A stretch of DNA of 64,000 bases from Roseovarius sp. Pro17 (lineage in GTDB: Bacteria; Pseudomonadota; Alphaproteobacteria; Rhodobacterales; Rhodobacteraceae): contig NZ_CP141179.1 in NCBI RefSeq assembly GCF_035599575.1, forward strand, positions 3,286,001 to 3,350,000, read 5' to 3'. The notes below the pieces were generated by a model that saw nothing but the letters and a program-made list of their open reading frames with translations, had not been told where the DNA came from and searched no databases. Positions 8,651 through 16,963 of this stretch are shown here, one piece after another. How positions within the stretch are numbered: position 1 is the first letter of the stretch; each line of letters begins with the position of its first letter. The position numbers and the translations under genes are program-made.

Positions 8651-9616
8651 GTGACATTTCGCTTGGAGATTTCACATCTTCTCGGTCCATCCGGAGGGTC
8701 AAGGTTGCGCAACCATCGCAAGATCATTTTTGTAGGGGGCGTTCATCGCTCGGGGACGACCCTTGTGCAGCGTATCATGGGAACGCATTCACAGGTCTTT
8801 GCCGGGCGTGAGTTTGATTTTACCAAAGACATCATTGCCCTGCGTAAGCGTCTCTTGGTCGGTTACGAGAGTGGTCGGATCGCCGATCTTGTGACACCTG
8901 AGGATATAGATCACGCGGTCGAGGGGTTCACGACCGCTCTTTTTGAGCGCGCGCTTGAGGAAGCAGGAAAACCGATCCTGTGTGAGAAAACCCCATCCAA
9001 TGCATTGGTCATGGCTGAACTCTGCGACAGCATGCCCGAGGCTTACTGCATTCTAATGATGCGGGATCCTCGCGCTATTGCGGCCTCGATGAAGACGGTT
9101 GCCAACAAATACTTCTCCAACGGCCTGCGCCCGCCGCCATTCTGCGCGAGCGTTGCTGCGAGTATCAAGGACATCAACCAAACGTGGCGCGTTGGACTTG
9201 AGGCGATGTCAGGCCGTGATCGAATAAAGATCGTCTATTACGAAGATCTGGTGTCGGATCCCGAAACGGTCGTCAAGGAAATATGCCAGTTTGCCGGTTT
9301 GACCTATGAGCAGACGATGGTTGAACCCCAGCCGCTTGAGGACAGGCAGACCCATGTGAGCGACCAGTTCTGGTACACGCAGACTGAATTGGCTCGGCCG
9401 ATCACAGCAGGCAAGCTCGACAATTACAGGACGGTGCTGTCAGACATGGAGGTTGCCTTGATTGAACGCTATGTGTTGCGGCACCCCATAGTCGCCCGCT
9501 ACGAACTTGGGGACGCGTCAGCCTCCTTTCAGGAACGGTTGGCGATGATTTGGGAACGGCTGAAGGCCGCAAAGATCTCGCAAAAGATCCGCGCCAAGGG
9601 AAATGGTGCCGCATAG
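8651..9616 (+). CDS. Sulfotransferase family protein
   Basis: A 321-residue protein with the PAPS-binding signature: 5'-phosphosulfate loop GGVHRSGTTLVQRIMG near residue 28 and 3'-phosphate loop MMRDPRAIAASMKTVANKYF. The fold matches Sulfotransfer_3 proteins that sulfate carbohydrates, lipids or peptides. A GTG start at 8651 is inferred because the next in-frame ATG lies within or past the PAPS loop; the ribosome site is weak. Placed among sugar aminotransferase, acyltransferase and glycosyltransferase genes, it plausibly sulfates an extracellular polysaccharide. Divergent from the isomerase gene. Confidence 0.85.
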   Translation: MTFRLEISHLLGPSGGSRLRNHRKIIFVGGVHRSGTTLVQRIMGTHSQVFAGREFDFTKDIIALRKRLLVGYESGRIADLVTPEDIDHAVEGFTTALFERALEEAGKPILCEKTPSNALVMAELCDSMPEAYCILMMRDPRAIAASMKTVANKYFSNGLRPPPFCASVAASIKDINQTWRVGLEAMSGRDRIKIVYYEDLVSDPETVVKEICQFAGLTYEQTMVEPQPLEDRQTHVSDQFWYTQTELARPITAGKLDNYRTVLSDMEVALIERYVLRHPIVARYELGDASASFQERLAMIWERLKAAKISQKIRAKGNGAA

Positions 9617-9709
9617 TGCGGCCAACGTTCATGTATTAGAATGCCTGTCGATCTGACTGCTCGAACTCATGGTCGGCGTCAGTAATTTTCAGGATCAGGA
9701 GGCAAGCCT

Positions 9710-10654
9710 GTGTCGCATATTTTAGAGATCAGGCGCTACACCGCCTCGGATGCCGAAGTCTGGGATGCCTTCGTCAAGACCTCGAAAAACGGCACTTTTC
9801 TGTTTCAGCGTGGTTTTATGGATTATCACGCGGACCGGTTTCAAGACCATTCCCTGATGTTCTTTGAGGCAGGCAGTCTTCTGGCGCTGCTCCCGGCCAA
9901 CAAGTCCGGGGATGAACTGGTTTCGCACGGCGGGCTGACCTATGGCGGGATAGTGTCCGGCACCAAGATGAGCGCCGCGCGGATGCTCTTGGTCTTTGAC
10001 GCGCTAAAGGAATATATGCGCGGGGCGGGTATGAAAGTGCTGCGTTACAAGGCGGTGCCTTACATCTACCACGACCAACCTGCGGATGAAGACATCTACG
10101 CCCTATTTCGCCACCAGGCAAAACTGGTGCGTGCGGATGCCTCGGCCACCATCGCCTTGCCTCGCAAATTACCCTTCGGCAGCGGAAAAAAGGACGGTTT
10201 GCGCAAGGCGCTGAAAGCCGGGCTGGAGATACACGAAAGCGGGGATTGGGCCGCCTGCTGGACCTTGCTCGAACAGGTGCTTTCGGATCGCCATGACGCG
10301 CGCCCCGTGCATAGCCTTGAAGAGATCCAATTGCTTGCCGCTCACTTTCCAGAGGAAATCCGCCTGTTCGGCGCTTTTGATACGAACGATATGATAGCGG
10401 CGGTGGTCATCTTTGACTGTGGGGCAACCGTGCATGTCCAGTACATCGCCGCATCTGATCGCGGGCGGGCGCATGGCGGTGTTGACCTGATCGTAAAGAC
10501 TTTGATCGAAGAGCAGTTTGCAGATCGGCGTTGGTTCGACTTCGGCATTTCCACTACCGATCAAGGGCGCGAACTGAACGAAGGGTTGGCACGACAAAAG
10601 GAAATGTTCGGTGCCAGAACGGTTGTTTACGGTCACTACGAATTGACCCTTTGA
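9710..10654 (+). CDS. FemAB/GNAT-like acyltransferase
   Basis: A 314-residue protein of the GNAT/FemAB (CelD-like) superfamily. It shows the N-terminal SKNGTFLFQRGFMDYHADRF segment, a central CoA-site-like region and the late WFDFGISTTDQGRELNEGLARQKEMFGA stretch typical of this group. The GTG start at 9710 has a strong AGGAGG upstream. Members next to FdtA/FdtB-type genes often N-acylate the amino sugar, so it may acylate the dTDP-amino sugar made by the divergent pair, but the lack of obvious acetyl-CoA loop residues leaves the donor open. Confidence 0.7.
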   Translation: MSHILEIRRYTASDAEVWDAFVKTSKNGTFLFQRGFMDYHADRFQDHSLMFFEAGSLLALLPANKSGDELVSHGGLTYGGIVSGTKMSAARMLLVFDALKEYMRGAGMKVLRYKAVPYIYHDQPADEDIYALFRHQAKLVRADASATIALPRKLPFGSGKKDGLRKALKAGLEIHESGDWAACWTLLEQVLSDRHDARPVHSLEEIQLLAAHFPEEIRLFGAFDTNDMIAAVVIFDCGATVHVQYIAASDRGRAHGGVDLIVKTLIEEQFADRRWFDFGISTTDQGRELNEGLARQKEMFGARTVVYGHYELTL

Positions 10655-10674
10655 CCGGAATTGTGAGGAAGAAA

Positions 10675-11625
10675 ATGACCAAACCGCTGACGTATTCGAT
10701 TGCGTTGATCGCATACAATCAGGTGGATTGGATCGAAGAGGCGGTCAAGGCTGTTCTGGAGCAAGAGTGTAATCCCTTAGAAATCATCTTGAGTGATGAT
10801 TGCTCAACGGACGGAACGTTTGACGCGATGTCCCGGCTGGCGGCGGCCTATCAGGGACCACACACCGTGGTTCTGAACCGCAATCCTGTTAATCTGGGGT
10901 TGATCGGACATATCAATCGGACATTTGAGCTGGCTTCAGGAGAGGTGATCATCTCGATTGCCGGTGATGATATCTGCTATCCGAACCGTGCCGCCCGGAC
11001 CATCGAGGTTTTCGAAGCAGAGCGGCCTCTGCTTGCGTTTTCCCAAGCGCGCGTTGAGACATTTGACGGTCAGGAGATGCCGCGCAATTATCAGAAGGCA
11101 ACCTTCTACTCAACATACGATGCGAAATCTGCGGCAGTCTCGATGCAGCTGTATCTTGGGGCCACCTGTGCCTGGCACAAGGACCTATACCGGAAATATG
11201 GCCCCATCAAATATGCAGAATGCTACGAGGATCTGATCTTGGGCTTCCGGGCCGCGCTGGAGGGCCGCGTAGCGCTGATCGATGAGGAATTGGTGCTGTA
11301 TCGGGTCGGGGTTGGGCTAACCAACTCCGACATCGCCTACACGACACCCGAGGCGCATTCGGCCCAGCGGACGCGCGAGGTAAAACGCGAGGTTATGGTC
11401 CTGCGACAGCGGCTTGATGACGCTGCGGTATTCGGGCTGCGCGCAGGCGATCCTATCCTGACTGCGATCGAAAAACGTCTTGGCGACCGGGAAATGCGCC
11501 TAACTTATCTGACCGGTGGTTTCAGCGCGTTGATTCAAAAAGGATGGCAACACCCCGTCGCGATCCTGGGGGCCTTGCTGTCCGAGAGACGGCGCCAAAA
11601 GAAGGCGCGGCGTCAGCGTGCCTGA
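10675..11625 (+). CDS. Family 2 glycosyltransferase
   Basis: A 316-residue GT-A fold enzyme. SIALIAYNQVDWIEEAVKAV begins the nucleotide-binding domain, DDCSTDGT is the donor-site motif, and ISIAGDD supplies the metal-binding Asp pair. The start at 10675 (MTKPLTYSIALIAYN, with GAGGAAG before it) is chosen over a longer frame that overlaps the acyltransferase gene. It lies 20 nt after that gene, so the two are probably co-transcribed. Donor and acceptor are unknown; a role in surface polysaccharide or glycolipid assembly fits the neighbours. Confidence 0.88.
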   Translation: MTKPLTYSIALIAYNQVDWIEEAVKAVLEQECNPLEIILSDDCSTDGTFDAMSRLAAAYQGPHTVVLNRNPVNLGLIGHINRTFELASGEVIISIAGDDICYPNRAARTIEVFEAERPLLAFSQARVETFDGQEMPRNYQKATFYSTYDAKSAAVSMQLYLGATCAWHKDLYRKYGPIKYAECYEDLILGFRAALEGRVALIDEELVLYRVGVGLTNSDIAYTTPEAHSAQRTREVKREVMVLRQRLDDAAVFGLRAGDPILTAIEKRLGDREMRLTYLTGGFSALIQKGWQHPVAILGALLSERRRQKKARRQRA

Positions 11626-11924
11626 GCATAGGAAACTGTTTCTCTAACCATCCAGAGGTCAGTTCAGTTTCTCCTGCCGCTACATAGTCGCGGATAGGAC
11701 TGATTTGGGGCCCTTGGCGCTCTTCACAAGACTGTTCAACTCGCCAAATAGGGTGCCCAGTTTTTTTGCATTGTTCGACTTCTTCAGCGCTCATTGCGTC
11801 AGGCGGGCGCGAGTCCGCTTTCTCACGCAATTTTTCGCCCAGCTTTTCGTGCAGGCGGATTGGACGAGGGTTTGGATTGTGCAGCTCATACCCTAGTTGT
11901 TTTAAAACCGCCCCACCTTCGACT

Positions 11925-12170
11925 TCTACATATTCCAGTTCGCGTGAGATGTGTTTCGCACCAAGGTCGGCTATGGGCCGAAAACACCTTGGCCAAGACG
12001 ATCGAGTGACTTCAAAAAGATCGAAGTCGTCCGACGTTGCGGTCCTTGTGGAAATCTGGTGGCTGTAGAAATGGCGGCGGTCGAATGGTTGGATTGGTTC
12101 AATTAACCACGGTTATTTGAACCAATCGGAAGTATCCCGCCCGCTAAGGCTGAAGCCAAATATTTTGCTC
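11925..12170 (+). pseudogene. Relic of an IS3-family transposase (orfB C-terminus)
   Basis: Plus-strand reading gives fragments matching the end of IS3-group orfB: AENTLAKTIE (compare DNALAETIN), a frame change, then VEWLDWFN, a TAA stop, and LFEPIGSIPPAKAEAKYFA (compare RRLLEPIGNIPPAEAEARYYA). At least two stops and one frameshift break it, and no complete ends are visible. The rest of 11626-12243 contains no gene I can support; minus-strand frames there look protein-like in places but are interrupted. Confidence 0.7.
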
Positions 12171-12243
12171 CGTGTGCAGCGCTCGATATGGTCGCGTGAA
12201 GTGAGGCAAATGATCTCCGCCAAACCCAGCGCAATGCAGTCGC

Positions 12244-12423
12244 TTACAAGAGCGCATCTTCCTCTTTCTCAAGGCGATCTTTACGAAGACGCGCGGTCTT
12301 GACTTCGCGTTCTTCACGTTCTTCCTCTTTGATTGCCTTCACTGCGCGCGAGGTCTTTTCCAGCACTGTTTCCTTTTGGGGCTTTAAGGCTGTCAAAACT
12401 AGCGTCTTTGCCAGATTGGCCAT
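12244..12423 (-). CDS. Small charged helical protein, 59 residues
   Basis: An ATG at 12423 with an excellent AAGGAG 8 nt upstream opens 59 codons ending in TAA at 12244. The N-terminus MANLAKTLVLTALKPQKETV is followed by an uninterrupted Glu/Lys/Arg-rich stretch (AIKEEEREEREVKTARLRK) that should form one long helix or coiled coil. No signal peptide and no recognised family. The strong ribosome site and codon pattern support translation. It stands alone between a transposase relic and a membrane-protein gene, so the neighbourhood gives no functional hint. Confidence 0.55.
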   Translation of the reverse strand: MANLAKTLVLTALKPQKETVLEKTSRAVKAIKEEEREEREVKTARLRKDRLEKEEDALL

Positions 12424-12570
12424 GGGCGGTTCTCCTTGATGTCGGTGTTTTGGTGTTCGGCTGCAGTCATACAGGCGTTCTATCGGCAGAGGTTTCGAGT
12501 GCGCAGATCAAAAAGGCGCTCGAAATTTCTTGCGACAGGAAATGGGAATGATGAACCAGCGTTACTATCG

Positions 12571-12605
12571 AAAAAGGCGGGAACAAACCAAAGGCCGCTC
12601 CCGCC
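12571..12605 (-). terminator. Rho-independent terminator
   Basis: On the minus strand GGCGGGA pairs with TCCCGCC (12599-12605 with 12576-12582) and is followed by TTTTT. It lies 22 nt after the stop of the gene at 12628-12978 and ends its transcript. Confidence 0.8.
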
Positions 12606-12627
12606 TCATCTTACATTTTAGGCAGGA

Positions 12628-12978
12628 TTATGTTTCGTTACTCAAGGCACTCTCACAGGCATCCGCAAGTTCCCTGCTGGGTTCTTCAGCGCCAAGCGGG
12701 GTTGCCCATCCTGCGTCCTCAACAACGGTATGACGTTGATAAGACGAGGCATCTTCGAGTTCTGCCAAAATCGCAGGTGCGCCCGGATCATTCAGGGATT
12801 TACGAATACAGTAAGGCGTTAAGGCAACGACGACCGCCGCAGCGGAATTGTCACTCGACATTTCAGCCGCAGCGCCACCTGTGACCCAGCCACCCCAATT
12901 AAAGCCGATAATAGAAACAGCAATAGCCCCTGCTCCCACACCCATGAGCGCAGGTTTTATCCATTCGGGAAATTGCAT
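12628..12978 (-). CDS. Conserved-looking hypothetical membrane-anchored protein, 116 residues
   Basis: One N-terminal transmembrane segment (ALMGVGAGAIAVSIIGFNWGGW) is followed by a soluble tail with a Cys-containing motif (VALTPYCIRKSLNDPGA) and a second Cys near the end (ELADACESAL). Roseobacter genomes commonly carry small hypothetical proteins of this design; the function is unknown. The gene has its own terminator at 12571-12605. The ribosome site is not strong. No partner gene is adjacent. Confidence 0.65.
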   Translation of the reverse strand: MQFPEWIKPALMGVGAGAIAVSIIGFNWGGWVTGGAAAEMSSDNSAAAVVVALTPYCIRKSLNDPGAPAILAELEDASSYQRHTVVEDAGWATPLGAEEPSRELADACESALSNET

Positions 12979-13452
12979 ATTTTAGACCAATCTGATTTAG
13001 GAAGAATGCGCAGGATCGCGCACTTGATAACGGGGTAACACAGTCCGCCCGAGATTACATGGTTAACCGGCGGTTCCAGAAGATCAGCATTACCGGAGAC
13101 GCGGCGACGCGCCGCATGAGGGCTTTGATTTCAGGAGGGCACGTCACTTGCAGCCTCACGGGCGGACGGAACTATAATCGATGGATTGGAAGCTGTCGCT
13201 TACCGGATGGCCGGGACATTGCCGGTGTATTGATCGCGGAACGGCCGTGCCGCCGCCGGCGTTAGCGTTGCTTGATCACCACACAAGGTTTCACGCTCCA
13301 GCTGCTTCCACAGTGCTTCCACGCAGCGCGCGAACGCCAAAAGCCACCCCGAAGGATGGCCTGCAACACGCTGATATTATTTTGTAAATTTGGTTGCGGG
13401 AGCCTGGCACCACCGAGGTCTTAGCTGCCACCAGCGAATCCCCGGCGGCAAA
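12979..13452. other. Gene-free interval with a 16-bp tRNA-end-like sequence
   Basis: No convincing gene on either strand. At 13388-13403 AATTTGGTTGCGGGAG is identical to the bases spanning the 3' end of the initiator-tRNA fragment at 41.2 kb, including four bases outside the tRNA. This might be an old attachment-site core. A palindrome-rich GC tract (13200-13265) has no recognisable product. Confidence 0.4.
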
Positions 13453-13656
13453 TCAAACCGCCGCGTCTAAACCCGACTTTTCCAGATCGATATAGTCGAA
13501 GGACAGGGATGGCGTGATCGTCATACCCGGATGCAGCGCTTGAAATCGTGGCAGCCTCGGCAAGAGCAATTTGCAGACAACGGCGTCGTCGATATCCACC
13601 TCAAAGGCGACTGCGCCGCAGTAGCATCACCCGCCGCCATAGTGCTTCTCTGACAT
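13453..13656 (-). pseudogene. Broken GFA/CENP-V family gene (formaldehyde-activating-enzyme-like)
   Basis: It starts well (AAGGAG, ATG 13656) but reads MSEKHYGGG, stop, CYCGAVAFEVDIDDAVVC, then shifts frame before a second zinc site (CSCRGCHDF in another frame), and ends with SFDYIDLEKSGLDAAV. The GG-CYCGAV start and Cys-rich second site are GFA landmarks (zinc, glutathione-hemithioacetal binding). An in-frame stop plus an internal deletion mean no product. It lies 18 nt after the DUF899 gene, so it was once the last gene of that run. Confidence 0.6.
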
Positions 13657-13674
13657 CGTGGTGCTCCTTCTCGA

Positions 13675-14340
13675 TCAGGTGTCATATTCGTCGTGCAGGC
13701 GCAGCCACTGATGCGCCTTGCTCTGCGGGATACCCTCCGGCGCGTCTTCCCACGCCTCCTGCCGACCCATTGGGGTAAGGTCGAGTAACGCCCAAGCGGT
13801 GCCCAGCGTCTCGACCCCGCGCCCCTTGGTGAAATAGGTGCGGAAGATACCACCACCGTCACGGATGAAGACGTTGAGCCCGAAATATTTCGGCACGTCG
13901 AAGTCGGCGCCGAAGTCGTCCGTTGTCTCGACCCAAGGCATCTGCCAGCCCATTCGCGCCTTGAATGCCTTGATCTGGTCCAGCGGCGCGCGCGAAACGA
14001 AAACCAGCGAGGTGTTGCGGGCGTGCAGATGCGCCAGATGCGGCATCTGGTCGCCGACCATGCCGCACCCGGCACACGGATGGGGATCGTCGGGTTTCAG
14101 CATGTGATGATAGACGATCAACTGGCGACGACCCTCAAACAGGTCCTCGAGTTTGGCTTTGCCGGCAGGTCTGACAAATGCGTACTCCCTCTCGACCTGC
14201 TGCCAAGGCATCCGGCGCCGTAGGGCGGCCAACCGGTCAAGGGCCCTGGTCAGTTCCTTTTCCTTCGCCAGCAACGCCTCGCGCGCCGCGATCCAGTCGT
14301 CTCGGGTGACGGTCTGCTGATGTGGGATATGATCGGTCAT
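13675..14340 (-). CDS. DUF899 family thioredoxin-like protein
   Basis: A 221-residue DUF899 protein with a thioredoxin-like fold. The landmarks are an N-terminal helix with KEKELTRALDRLAALRRRMPW, LIVYHHML, and the family site HPCAGCGMVGDQMPHLAHLHARN with two cysteines near the position of a thioredoxin CxxC. The role is probably cytosolic redox chemistry, but no activity is established for the family. It lies in a minus-strand run with VOC, GST and GFA-type genes, all linked to handling electrophiles. Confidence 0.85.
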   Translation of the reverse strand: MTDHIPHQQTVTRDDWIAAREALLAKEKELTRALDRLAALRRRMPWQQVEREYAFVRPAGKAKLEDLFEGRRQLIVYHHMLKPDDPHPCAGCGMVGDQMPHLAHLHARNTSLVFVSRAPLDQIKAFKARMGWQMPWVETTDDFGADFDVPKYFGLNVFIRDGGGIFRTYFTKGRGVETLGTAWALLDLTPMGRQEAWEDAPEGIPQSKAHQWLRLHDEYDT

Positions 14341-14414
14341 TTCTCGGCTCCTTCGTTAGGGCGGCCGGGTGCGGTCTTGCGCGGTTCCGGCGCTGGGGTT
14401 TCGTTTCAATCGCC

Positions 14415-14894
14415 TCAGGTCTTTGCGGCTGCCGCCTCGATTGCGGCGACGTCGATCTTGGCCATCTGCATCATCGCCTCCATTGCGCGTTTCGCCTTGG
14501 CGCGATCGGGATCGGCCAGAAGCCGCGGCAGGATGCGCGGCGTGACCTGCCAACTCAGGCCGAACCGGTCCTTGATCCATCCGCAGGCAACCCCTTCGCC
14601 TCCGTCCAGGAACGCGTCCCAATAGCGGTCGACCTCGGCCTGATCGACACAATCTATCGACAGGGAGATTGCGTCGGTAAATGGATGATCCGGCCCGCCG
14701 TTCATTGCGATGAAACTGCGGCCCGCCAGGGTGAAGGCGACGGTGATCACCTCGCCCTCACCTGCGCCGCCGGGGGTATCGAGCGGACTGCGGGTCACCT
14801 TGTCGATGCGGCTGTCGGGGAAGAGCCCGGTATAGAATTCCGCCGCCTCTTCGGCCCGGGTGTCGAACCAAAGGAAAGCGGTTATCTTGTCCAT
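14415..14894 (-). CDS. VOC family protein, PhnB-like
   Basis: 159 residues. The start MDKITAFLWFDTRAEEAAEFYTGLF and the stretch GPDHPFTDAISLSIDCVDQAEVDRYWDAFLDGG followed by CGWIKDRFGLSWQVTP are diagnostic of the PhnB/3-demethylubiquinone-methyltransferase-like VOC subgroup. These proteins lack proven enzymology. The gene start overlaps the preceding VOC gene stop by 13 nt, implying coupled translation. It ends 74 nt before the DUF899 start. Confidence 0.88.
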   Translation of the reverse strand: MDKITAFLWFDTRAEEAAEFYTGLFPDSRIDKVTRSPLDTPGGAGEGEVITVAFTLAGRSFIAMNGGPDHPFTDAISLSIDCVDQAEVDRYWDAFLDGGEGVACGWIKDRFGLSWQVTPRILPRLLADPDRAKAKRAMEAMMQMAKIDVAAIEAAAAKT

Positions 14895-15265
14895 GATTCA
14901 TCCTTTCGCTTCCGTGTTGCTAACAGGTGCGTCGATTGCGCCAGAACGACCACATTACCATCGGGATCACTCAGACGGACGAGACTTGCTGTGTCCGCAG
15001 GTTCAATCTCTCTGGGATAAAGGCCCGCGTCTTCAAGCCGCGCCTTTTCACCGTACAGGCCACCCACCATCAGTGTCAGCGTCTGCTGCCCGGCCTTGGA
15101 TGCGTCTTCGAACAGTTGCAGCCCGACGCTCTCGCCGTGGTGCCATTCTGCAAGGCCAGCCATCGGTGTCGCATCGGAATCGCGGGCGAACAGGCTGCGG
15201 TACCAGCCGGTACTTGCGACATGTTCGGAGCAGACAATCTGGGCGTAAATTTTCTCAATTTTCAT
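14882..15265 (-). CDS. VOC family protein (glyoxalase-like)
   Basis: 127 residues with a single VOC unit: MKIEKIYAQIVCSEHVASTGWYRSLF and the late VRLSDPDGNVVVLAQ. The start at 15265 has a G-rich ribosome site, and the upstream part of the longer open frame belongs to a degraded neighbour whose TGA overlaps this ATG (ATGA). Length is typical. It probably binds a metal via residues in the first and last strands; the substrate is unknown. Confidence 0.85.
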   Translation of the reverse strand: MKIEKIYAQIVCSEHVASTGWYRSLFARDSDATPMAGLAEWHHGESVGLQLFEDASKAGQQTLTLMVGGLYGEKARLEDAGLYPREIEPADTASLVRLSDPDGNVVVLAQSTHLLATRKRKDESWTR

Positions 15266-15370
15266 GGCATCCCCCCGCGGTTGCCGGTGAACATGACCTT
15301 CGCGCCCTGCGGGTCGTTCGCCTGAATCAGCCAGTCGCCCTGATCGCCGGATAATTCTACGGGACCTTGC
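15266..15370 (-). pseudogene. C-terminal remnant of a VOC protein
   Basis: In the minus frame that ends in the TGA overlapping ATG 15265, the sequence reads AAQGPVELSGDQGDWLIQAN then DPQGAKVMFTGNRGGMP, the normal C-terminus of a VOC/glyoxalase domain. No start codon or N-terminal half is present before the GST gene. A 5' deletion has removed most of the gene; the tail may survive because the next gene starts inside it. Confidence 0.6.
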
Positions 15371-15442
15371 GCTGCTGTCCTGCTCGCTGTCGCCGCGCAT
15401 CTGGAACAATCCTGCCGTGATCCTGCACATGGCTTTCTCCTG

Positions 15443-16060
15443 TCAATTTGCGAGTGCCTTTGTTGCCGCCTGTTCCTTAATCTTTGCGCGGATGGCGGCG
15501 GGGCGCGTAAGACATCGCTCCGTGTAGGATTTGAGAACCGCAGACGGGTCGAGAATGTCGAAGTTGGACATGAAGTCGATCGTACCCGAGACCATGAAAT
15601 CGGCCATGGTAAAGTGATCGGCAGCGATCCATTCCCGGTCCGTCAACCGGGCTTCCAGCGCCGCAAGCATCTTTTCGAAACTGCCCCATGGATAGGCGGT
15701 AGGATTAGAGGGTATTTCGCAGAACTTCTCGGTAATGGCGGGTTCGATGACCGAGGGCGTATAGAATAGCCAGGTCAGGAATTCGCCGCGCGCCGGATCG
15801 TCGGGATGTGGCGCGAGATCCCCCGGCGCATAGCGGTCGGCGAGATAGAGTACGATAGCCGCTGAGTCGGCGATTTTTACTTTGCCGTCGATCAATGCGG
15901 GCACCTTGCGCAACGGACTGGCCGCCAGAAAATCCGGCGGATCGTCACGATCTTCGGCACGGATGTCGATCAGTTCCAACTCGTAAGGCTGACCAATTTC
16001 CTCCAACGCCCAGAACATGCGCACCGCGCGACTTTGCGGGCTCCAATAGAGTGTGATCAT
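15443..16060 (-). CDS. Glutathione S-transferase
   Basis: 205 residues. The N-terminal thioredoxin-like domain (MITLYWSPQSRAVRMFWALEEIGQPYELELIDI) includes the GSH-site SPLRKVPALIDG and DSAAIVLYLADRY; the helical domain follows from about residue 85 with WIAADHFTMADFMV. It conjugates or isomerises electrophiles with glutathione in the cytosol. Start 16060 with AAAGGA upstream is preferred over a longer frame. It is first in the surviving minus-strand detox run; a frameshifted GFA gene lies just upstream. Confidence 0.9.
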   Translation of the reverse strand: MITLYWSPQSRAVRMFWALEEIGQPYELELIDIRAEDRDDPPDFLAASPLRKVPALIDGKVKIADSAAIVLYLADRYAPGDLAPHPDDPARGEFLTWLFYTPSVIEPAITEKFCEIPSNPTAYPWGSFEKMLAALEARLTDREWIAADHFTMADFMVSGTIDFMSNFDILDPSAVLKSYTERCLTRPAAIRAKIKEQAATKALAN

Positions 16061-16145
16061 AACATATTCCTTTCTGCGAACTCCGCCATCAACTTTTTGT
16101 AGTCCTTCCATCGGCGGGAATTTATCGTCGCTGTGCCTGGCCGGA

Positions 16146-16500
16146 GTTTACACCCAAAGGAGCTTCTCGCACGTGTAACTTTCGATAAACGGGGTGAACC
16201 AAGTGGCATCGTCCAGCATCGTCGCGCGAACATTGACGAAGTTCATCGGCGTTTTCGTGGGCGTCGGGCGAAGACCAAGAGCATGTAAAGCGGACAGTAA
16301 TAATGTTCAATGTCGCCATGTACCCCGCCGATTACGGGTTCTCCATCGATGACTTCGATGTCCGAATCCATGACCGTTACGGTCAGCGAAGGGGCACTGC
16401 TGATCATTCGCTGGCAACCGGCGCAATGGCAGATGCTTGTCAGCATCGGGGCGTTGGAGACGCGGAACCGCACCTGCTCGCAGCAACACCCGCCGTCCAT
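16146..16500 (-). pseudogene. Frameshifted GFA family gene
   Basis: Frame 1 starts MDGGCCCEQVRFRVSNAP and continues ICHCAGCQRM, giving both zinc-ligand clusters, and reaches IEHYYCP. The normal C-terminus (MNFVNVRATMLDDATWFTPF and IESYTCEKLLWV) then appears in a different frame and ends at TAA 16146. At least one, more likely two, small indels lie between 16240 and 16300, just where the third Cys pair belongs. Intact relatives are glutathione-dependent formaldehyde-activating-like proteins. The head-to-head ArsR operon begins 122 nt away. Confidence 0.8.
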
Positions 16501-16621
16501 GGGGATCACAACTTCTGCTCACTGGCTTCAGCGGCAGCCGAATGCAAGCGCGTGCCAGAAAACTTAGCCAACTGATAAACTTTTCTCTCGACGCGAAAGG
16601 GAGCAGGGTGTAGTTAGCAAC

Positions 16622-16963
16622 ATGGCTAAGTATGATCCCGATCTCTCGCTGCTCTTCCATGCTCTGGCGGACCCGACACGGCGCTCGATCCTGACGCGCT
16701 TGGCTGAGGGGCCAGCTCCAGTGACGGAATTGGCCAATCCCACCGGGCTGCGTTTGCCGACGGTGATGCGGCACCTTTCGGTGCTGGAGGAGGCAGGTTT
16801 GATCTCCTCGTCAAAGGACGGGCGGGTGCGCACCTGTGCCATTGTTCCCGAGGCGCTGGGGCCCGTGCGGACATGGATCGATGAACAACGGGCAATCTGG
16901 GAGGCCCGGCTCGACCGGCTGGACGATTATGTGATGCAGTTGATGAAGGAGCGCGAGAAATGA
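16622..16963 (+). CDS. ArsR family transcriptional regulator
   Basis: A 113-residue winged HTH: LLFHALADPTRRSILTRLAE, then VTELANPTGLRLPTVMRHLSVLEEAGL and a beta-wing (SSSKDGRVRTCAI). No cysteine metal site, so it is of the non-metal ArsR type usually paired with SRPBCC proteins. It overlaps the next gene by 4 nt (ATGA) and is divergent from the GFA/GST run, which it may also control. It likely represses its own operon. Confidence 0.9.
   Translation: MAKYDPDLSLLFHALADPTRRSILTRLAEGPAPVTELANPTGLRLPTVMRHLSVLEEAGLISSSKDGRVRTCAIVPEALGPVRTWIDEQRAIWEARLDRLDDYVMQLMKEREK

Noticed and set aside
11522..11830. A minus-strand open frame after the glycosyltransferase, with protein-like stretches further upstream
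   Set aside because: It runs into the tail of the glycosyltransferase gene, changes reading frame where it looks protein-like, and has no ribosome site or recognisable domain.
13059..13265. A plus-strand 68-codon frame that faintly recalls IS5-type transposase text
   Set aside because: No catalytic residue or conserved block could be matched; the likeness is too weak to name.
16307..16774. A 155-codon minus-strand frame across the ArsR start
   Set aside because: It overlaps the well-supported ArsR gene and the frameshifted GFA gene and has no domain of its own.
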